Shown here: piece after piece, positions 30,669 to 34,354 of the stretch
Layout of the letters: every line of letters starts with the position of its first letter
Position numbering within the stretch: the first letter of the stretch is position 1
Source of the DNA: Bacteroidetes bacterium HGW-Bacteroidetes-4
GTDB lineage: Bacteria; Bacteroidota; Bacteroidia; Bacteroidales; SZUA-534
Length of the DNA: 34,354 bases
NCBI GenBank assembly: GCA_002840905.1
Contig: PHDD01000038.1
Coordinates: 1-34,354, forward strand
Direction of reading: 5' to 3'
The notes under the pieces: model-generated
What the model saw: the letters and a program-made list of their open reading frames with translations, nothing else
Database searches by the model: none
Told to the model about the DNA's origin: nothing
Position numbers and translations under genes: made by a program

Positions 30669-31589
30669 TTAAGCCATTGTTTTGTCCTGTAACTGAATCC
30701 GTGTTTTTGGCAGGCTGTCGGCATAATTATGCTGCATGAACTCAATCAGTTTTTCGCGTACATGAACCCTCAAATCCCAGGCTGTTGGTGAGTTTTTGGC
30801 ACTTACCAGGGCCCGGAGTTCCATGGTATTTTCTTTGGCATCGGTAACCTGCAACACATTTACCTGACCGTCCCAAAGTTCAGTTGCATTTAAAATACGT
30901 GTCAATTCATCGCGTAAAGCCTGAACCGGCAGCGTATAATCGGCATAAATAAATACGGTTCCCACAATTTCGGCCGAGTTTCGTGTCCAGTTCTGAAAAG
31001 GTTTTTCAATAAAATAAGTCGAGGGAACTATCAGTCGGCGTTTATCCCAGATGCGAACCACCACATAATTCAGGTTTATCTCCTCAATCCATCCCCATTC
31101 GTTTTCAATAATCACCGCATCGTCAATACGGAAGGGTTGGGTAAAAGCAATCTGAATACCTGCTATAACTGCACCAATAACCCGTTGTGCGGCCAAACCC
31201 AGAATTATTCCAGCAATTCCTGCCGATGCAAACAAACCAATGCCAATTTTGCGAATCGACTCAAACGAAATAAGGATAAACCCAAGCGCAATAAGCACAA
31301 TAAAAAAAGTAATAATGTTGGTGAAAATATTCACCTGAGTATGTACTTTTCGTGATTTCAGGTTGTCTTCTTTTGATATATCGAAATTGCTTAAAAGTAA
31401 TTTTCGGAATATCTTTAATAAAGCAATGGCGCTCCAGGCCAGGGTTATTATCAATAAAAGATGACCGTATGATTGAACCAAATCAATTATACGTGCTGGA
31501 ATAAAACGGAACAGTGTAAGTGCCGGTTCCAGGCCAACAAAAAAAAGCGTTAGAAAAAGTGGCAACACCAGATTTTTATATTTTCGCAT
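30669..31589 (-). CDS. MscS-family mechanosensitive ion channel
   Basis: A 306-residue protein with about four transmembrane helices (about 8-28, 38-60, 88-110, 113-135), the last being the pore-lining Ala/Gly helix (FASAGIAGIILGLAAQRVIGAVIAG), then the MscS beta domain (PFRIDDAVIIENEWGWIEEINL, VVRIWDKRRLIVPSTYF) and a C-terminal alpha/beta part. It should open with membrane tension to release small solutes at osmotic downshock, or act as a small-conductance variant. It ends 20 bases from the cupin gene on the other strand. Confidence 0.92.
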   Translation of the reverse strand: MRKYKNLVLPLFLTLFFVGLEPALTLFRFIPARIIDLVQSYGHLLLIITLAWSAIALLKIFRKLLLSNFDISKEDNLKSRKVHTQVNIFTNIITFFIVLIALGFILISFESIRKIGIGLFASAGIAGIILGLAAQRVIGAVIAGIQIAFTQPFRIDDAVIIENEWGWIEEINLNYVVVRIWDKRRLIVPSTYFIEKPFQNWTRNSAEIVGTVFIYADYTLPVQALRDELTRILNATELWDGQVNVLQVTDAKENTMELRALVSAKNSPTAWDLRVHVREKLIEFMQHNYADSLPKTRIQLQDKTMA

Positions 31590-31793
31590 ACCAAAGTTTT
31601 TGATTACTATAGATAGCTACAATTCAACATAAAAAGTGTTTAAACTCCCGATGAAAACCGGTAGAAAAACAAATCAAAATATTGGTTAAAAGCTGTAAAA
31701 CAATTGTTTTGTGAATTCACTGATTGGCTTTTGAATTTTGCGATTCCTGTTTACCGTAAAAAAAACACGTTGAATGAATAGTAAAGCCTGAGT
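31590..31793. other. Gap without gene between MscS and DinB genes
   Basis: About 204 bases, AT-rich, with no open frame of note. It holds a 14-base palindrome AAAACAATTGTTTT (31697-31710) that I consider weak. It probably contains the promoter of the mscS-like gene and the end of the DinB-like unit; I see no clear terminator. Confidence 0.5.
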
Positions 31794-32252
31794 TTATTGA
31801 TTTATTAACTCTCGAATTTCATTCAAATGCAGTTCAAGATGCACAGGATAGTCTTCTATCATTTGCCGGAGCGTTACCGATGTGCCTTCAAAATTTTTCC
31901 AGTAATTATCGAGGGTTGAGCTATCGACCGATTTTATCACCTGAATTATATGCAGGTTGTAATGTTTCCAAAGTTGAATAAGGCTATGCCAATCGGCGTT
32001 TTGGTAGTCCTGTAGGGCAATCCACAAATCGTTGTCCTGCTGGTAGTCGGGAAAAACCAATTCCCTGTTGTATTGCAGGCGAACCATTCGCTGATGGTTG
32101 TTTGCCACGGAGTCGATTAAATGCCCCAGGATTTGTTTGATACTCCGGTTTTGACGGTTTCGCCGGTTGGTAATGGTGTCGTGAGACAATTGCATCAATT
32201 CGGTCTCCCAGGTTTCGATGGTATTTACCCAATTACACAAAAGTTTATTCAT
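31794..32252 (-). CDS. DinB-family protein
   Basis: A 152-residue four-helix DinB/YfiT-like protein with metal-ligand candidates His44 (ILGHLIDSVANN), His138 and His142 (YPVHLELHLNEI), the usual one-plus-two pattern. Some relatives are thiol S-transferases (bacillithiol or mycothiol), others are hydrolases; here nothing narrows it. Its start codon overlaps the stop of the esterase gene in ATGAATAA (8 bases), so it is translated with a secreted esterase, an odd pair. Confidence 0.85.
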   Translation of the reverse strand: MNKLLCNWVNTIETWETELMQLSHDTITNRRNRQNRSIKQILGHLIDSVANNHQRMVRLQYNRELVFPDYQQDNDLWIALQDYQNADWHSLIQLWKHYNLHIIQVIKSVDSSTLDNYWKNFEGTSVTLRQMIEDYPVHLELHLNEIRELINQ

Positions 32253-33834
32253 TCAATAGCGTCATTTTACGTGTTAAGTTAAAGTTGCCTGTATTTATTT
32301 TATAAAAATAAATACCCTCAGGAAGTAATTGCGAATCAAAGTCAAGCTTGTGCTGACCTGAAGTAAAGTACTTACCCCCCAATTCAGTAATTTCAATTCC
32401 CTGAAGATTGAAAATTTTCATCGACACAAAAGCCCTTTCAGGCAGGGTGAAAGTTATTGTCGTTTTTTTACTAAATGGATTTGGAAAATTTTGGTTTAAT
32501 GAATACCCATTGTAACTGTTCTGCCCGTTTACTCCCACCGTAGTATATTCAGGTACACAAGTATTCACAGCTTCAAGTCCTGCATCAATGGGTTCAATAT
32601 TCGAGTTTTTAATACCAATATTATCTAAAGCAGCCCCTTCTTCACAGTAGGCTATGGTAAGGGTATGTTCCCCTGCCGATAACTCCCGGTTATAAAGTTC
32701 AATCCACTGCCAGCCAGTTGTGGTTAGTTCATCGAATTTTTCAAACGAGCCATCATCTAATTTAATCCAAAAAGCATCGGCATTGGGTGATGGGCAATTA
32801 AACCTGCCAAAAACAGCATAAGTAGTATCGGAAGGCAGCGAAAAAGTAAAATGAATCATGTTTTCTTCACCGGAAGGTACTTCATCGATGCTTTGCCAAC
32901 CGGGACGAACAGTTACATAAGCACGGTTCGAAGCATCGGCATCTTCTAACACATTCCAGTTTCCACCTACCGTGGCACATTCGGCTTCGGCATACACCGA
33001 TTCATAACCCATTAGCGAAAGCATTTGTACGGCATATCGCTTTCCAATTTTTCGATAGCCTGCCGCATTAAAATGCAGGTTGTCGGCAGCATCGGTACAC
33101 CCACTTGATGAAATTACGTGTGCGTTGGGAATGGTTTCGGGGAGTGTTGCAATAATGCTATTCATGCTGGCACAAACACCCCCCTGATCGGCATGAACCA
33201 CTTCACCAGCCAGTAAAGGAATTGAATCGGCCTGCAATCCCAAATCGTTCAATAAATTATCGTATATAATCTTTACTTTTACTGGCCAATCGGATTCGCC
33301 GGTGTTCGATTCTCCCTGGTGCATTAAGAACCCTTTTATAACTCCGTCGTTCTGAGCTAATTTAGCCAGGTCAACAAGCCAGGAATATGGGTTTCCATCA
33401 TACTCGTCAATAATACTCAACATCCATGAAGGTGCTGTAGCCACATAATTCTCGTATTTATCTTTATCAAAAAGTTCAATTTTGCAGCCTGCCACTGAAA
33501 CATTAATAATTCCAACTTTAATGGAATCGGGTAAGTTGGCAACCAGGGTCCTTCCAAAATAATCGGATGGCGACAAACCCGTATAACAACGGGTTAAGGG
33601 AGGAATAGCCGGATACCACTGTCCTTTTACTTCACCGGAACAATTAACAGCAGCCATTACCTGAAACCGCTCATCCACGGTTTTATCAACCCGCTCAACC
33701 GCAGCCTGCCCTTCCATATTTGATTGCCCAAAACACAAATAGATATGAAAATTTGGATCCTGAGAAAAACCAGTAACAGTGAATAAAAACAGGAAAGCTA
33801 TCAGCAGTAAAAGTACCAAAGATATTTTTTTCAT
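32245..33834 (-). CDS. Secreted carbohydrate acetylesterase with T9SS sorting domain
   Basis: A 529-residue exported enzyme. Signal peptide (about 1-25), then a SASA/DUF303 (CE6-like) SGNH-type domain (about 27-280): FGQSNMEG with Ser38, GFLMHQGESNTG, and DNLHFNAAGY with Asp251/His254 as likely catalytic partners. Residues about 281-415 (YAEAECATVGGNW, YAVFGRFNCPSPNADAFWIKLDDG) resemble a CBM6-like sugar-binding module. The end (about 448-529, NFPNPFSKKTTITFTL to RKMTLLNE) is a type A T9SS sorting domain, cleaved as the protein reaches the cell surface. It probably removes acetyl groups from hemicellulose or other glycans. Start ATG 33834. Confidence 0.9.
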   Translation of the reverse strand: MKKISLVLLLLIAFLFLFTVTGFSQDPNFHIYLCFGQSNMEGQAAVERVDKTVDERFQVMAAVNCSGEVKGQWYPAIPPLTRCYTGLSPSDYFGRTLVANLPDSIKVGIINVSVAGCKIELFDKDKYENYVATAPSWMLSIIDEYDGNPYSWLVDLAKLAQNDGVIKGFLMHQGESNTGESDWPVKVKIIYDNLLNDLGLQADSIPLLAGEVVHADQGGVCASMNSIIATLPETIPNAHVISSSGCTDAADNLHFNAAGYRKIGKRYAVQMLSLMGYESVYAEAECATVGGNWNVLEDADASNRAYVTVRPGWQSIDEVPSGEENMIHFTFSLPSDTTYAVFGRFNCPSPNADAFWIKLDDGSFEKFDELTTTGWQWIELYNRELSAGEHTLTIAYCEEGAALDNIGIKNSNIEPIDAGLEAVNTCVPEYTTVGVNGQNSYNGYSLNQNFPNPFSKKTTITFTLPERAFVSMKIFNLQGIEITELGGKYFTSGQHKLDFDSQLLPEGIYFYKINTGNFNLTRKMTLLNE

Positions 33835-34354
33835 TTCGACCTACATTTAACGTTTTACATTGATTTTCTTTGTTATAAAAGGACGGCTAAAACTAATAGT
33901 TGAGGAATATATTCTGATCTTTTGTAATAACAATGGTCATCTTATGATAATCGATTAAATATACTTATTAATAAAGATATCACTTCGGATTATTTTAAAA
34001 TTTTTATGAGCAAATGCAAAAATAAATTGGTAAAATATTAGATTAAAGACCTAAGGCGCTGGACATAAGACCCAAGACTAAAGATGCAAGACGGCTATGG
34101 GTGAACCGTGTGGTTGGGGTTTAGGGTTTGACTATAAATGTTTAAGGTAAAAACTAAGAAACCCTTAAAAATGGCTGTTCGGAAAACTCTGCAAACCTGA
34201 TGGTATAGTTGTCCAACGCATACCCGGTATTCCCGCATAAAACAAAACTTTGGATCATAAAAACCCTTAAAAATCGCCTCAGGGATTCTTGAAAAAACCG
34301 ATTGAAAACACTATGCTCAAACAACTAATCGGAAGGTAGTTACAAGCTGGCAAT
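33835..34354. other. 520-base region with no gene
   Basis: I see no convincing gene. It holds a stretch of near-repeats based on AAGAC (34044-34092), and a perfect 14-base direct repeat AAACCCTTAAAAAT at 34159-34172 and 34261-34274. A 34-residue minus-strand frame (34154-34258) is too short to call. A mismatched -7 box (TAGTTTTA on the minus strand, 33895 to 33888) might serve the esterase gene. Confidence 0.5.

Noticed and set aside
31697-31710. Palindrome AAAACAATTGTTTT as an operator
   Set aside because: Made mostly of A and T, not placed on a recognisable promoter; expected by chance in such DNA.
34154-34258. 34-residue minus-strand frame
   Set aside because: Too short, no start signals, and it shares its ends with the 14-base direct repeat, so it is likely non-coding.

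Overview
The window looks like chromosomal DNA from a member of the Bacteroidota. Evidence: promoters of the Bacteroidota type (TTTG at -33, about 19 bases, TAnnTTTG at -7), families typical of the phylum (DUF3822 next to RsmD, RprX/RprY-like two-component pair, DUF6155, a TatC with a long first periplasmic loop), and a secreted esterase ending in a type IX secretion sorting domain. A Marinilabiliales/Prolixibacteraceae-like marine or sediment anaerobe is my guess for the order; it is inference from gene content and style only. I see no insertion sequence, prophage, integrase or CRISPR array. Most of it reads as core or lineage-conserved chromosome.

Layout. 1-3,250 (minus): a tiny lipoprotein, a POT-like MFS transporter, a DUF1801 protein, a small membrane protein and a VOC protein. 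3,430-6,630 (minus): a redox-looking cluster, hemerythrin/RIC-like protein, a LuxR-type regulator whose receiver lacks its acidic pocket, an outer-membrane porin and an exported FMN-binding protein with a flavinylation motif, closed by a strong terminator. 6,780-12,890 (minus): a GNAT acetyltransferase, then a tight six-gene run (RecD-like helicase, EamA transporter, histidine kinase, response regulator, DUF6155, C_GCAxxG_C_C protein). 13,056-16,044 (plus): a membrane-anchored pilin-like protein, DUF3822, RsmD and an AEC transporter. 16,244-16,430: two tandem tRNA-Asp genes with their own promoter and terminator. 16,508-17,932 (plus): an O-antigen-ligase-like membrane protein.

17,919-21,993 (minus): S4 RNA-binding protein, nitroreductase and a second, short TatA in one operon; a ribbon-helix-helix-like protein with a palindrome at its promoter; and two overlapping lipoproteins (TPR/CsgG-like and LPP20-like). 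22,157-25,248 (plus): a HAD phosphatase and a long RelA/SpoT-type enzyme with an altered hydrolase motif. 25,249-26,499 (minus): QueE and a NUMOD4/HNH protein. 26,712-30,648 (plus): tatA-tatC, a fused MEMO1-AMMECR1 protein and two cupins, with one small membrane gene on the minus strand. 30,669-33,834 (minus): MscS-like channel, DinB-like protein and a T9SS-exported carbohydrate esterase. The last 520 bases carry no convincing gene.

The best candidate for an undescribed functional unit is the hemerythrin / Asp-less regulator / porin / flavoprotein cluster at 3.4-6.6 kb. Next are the CsgG-like/LPP20 lipoprotein pair, the extra TatA with a nitroreductase, and the self-facing palindrome in front of the RHH-like gene. 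All functional linkage is inferred from order and motifs.
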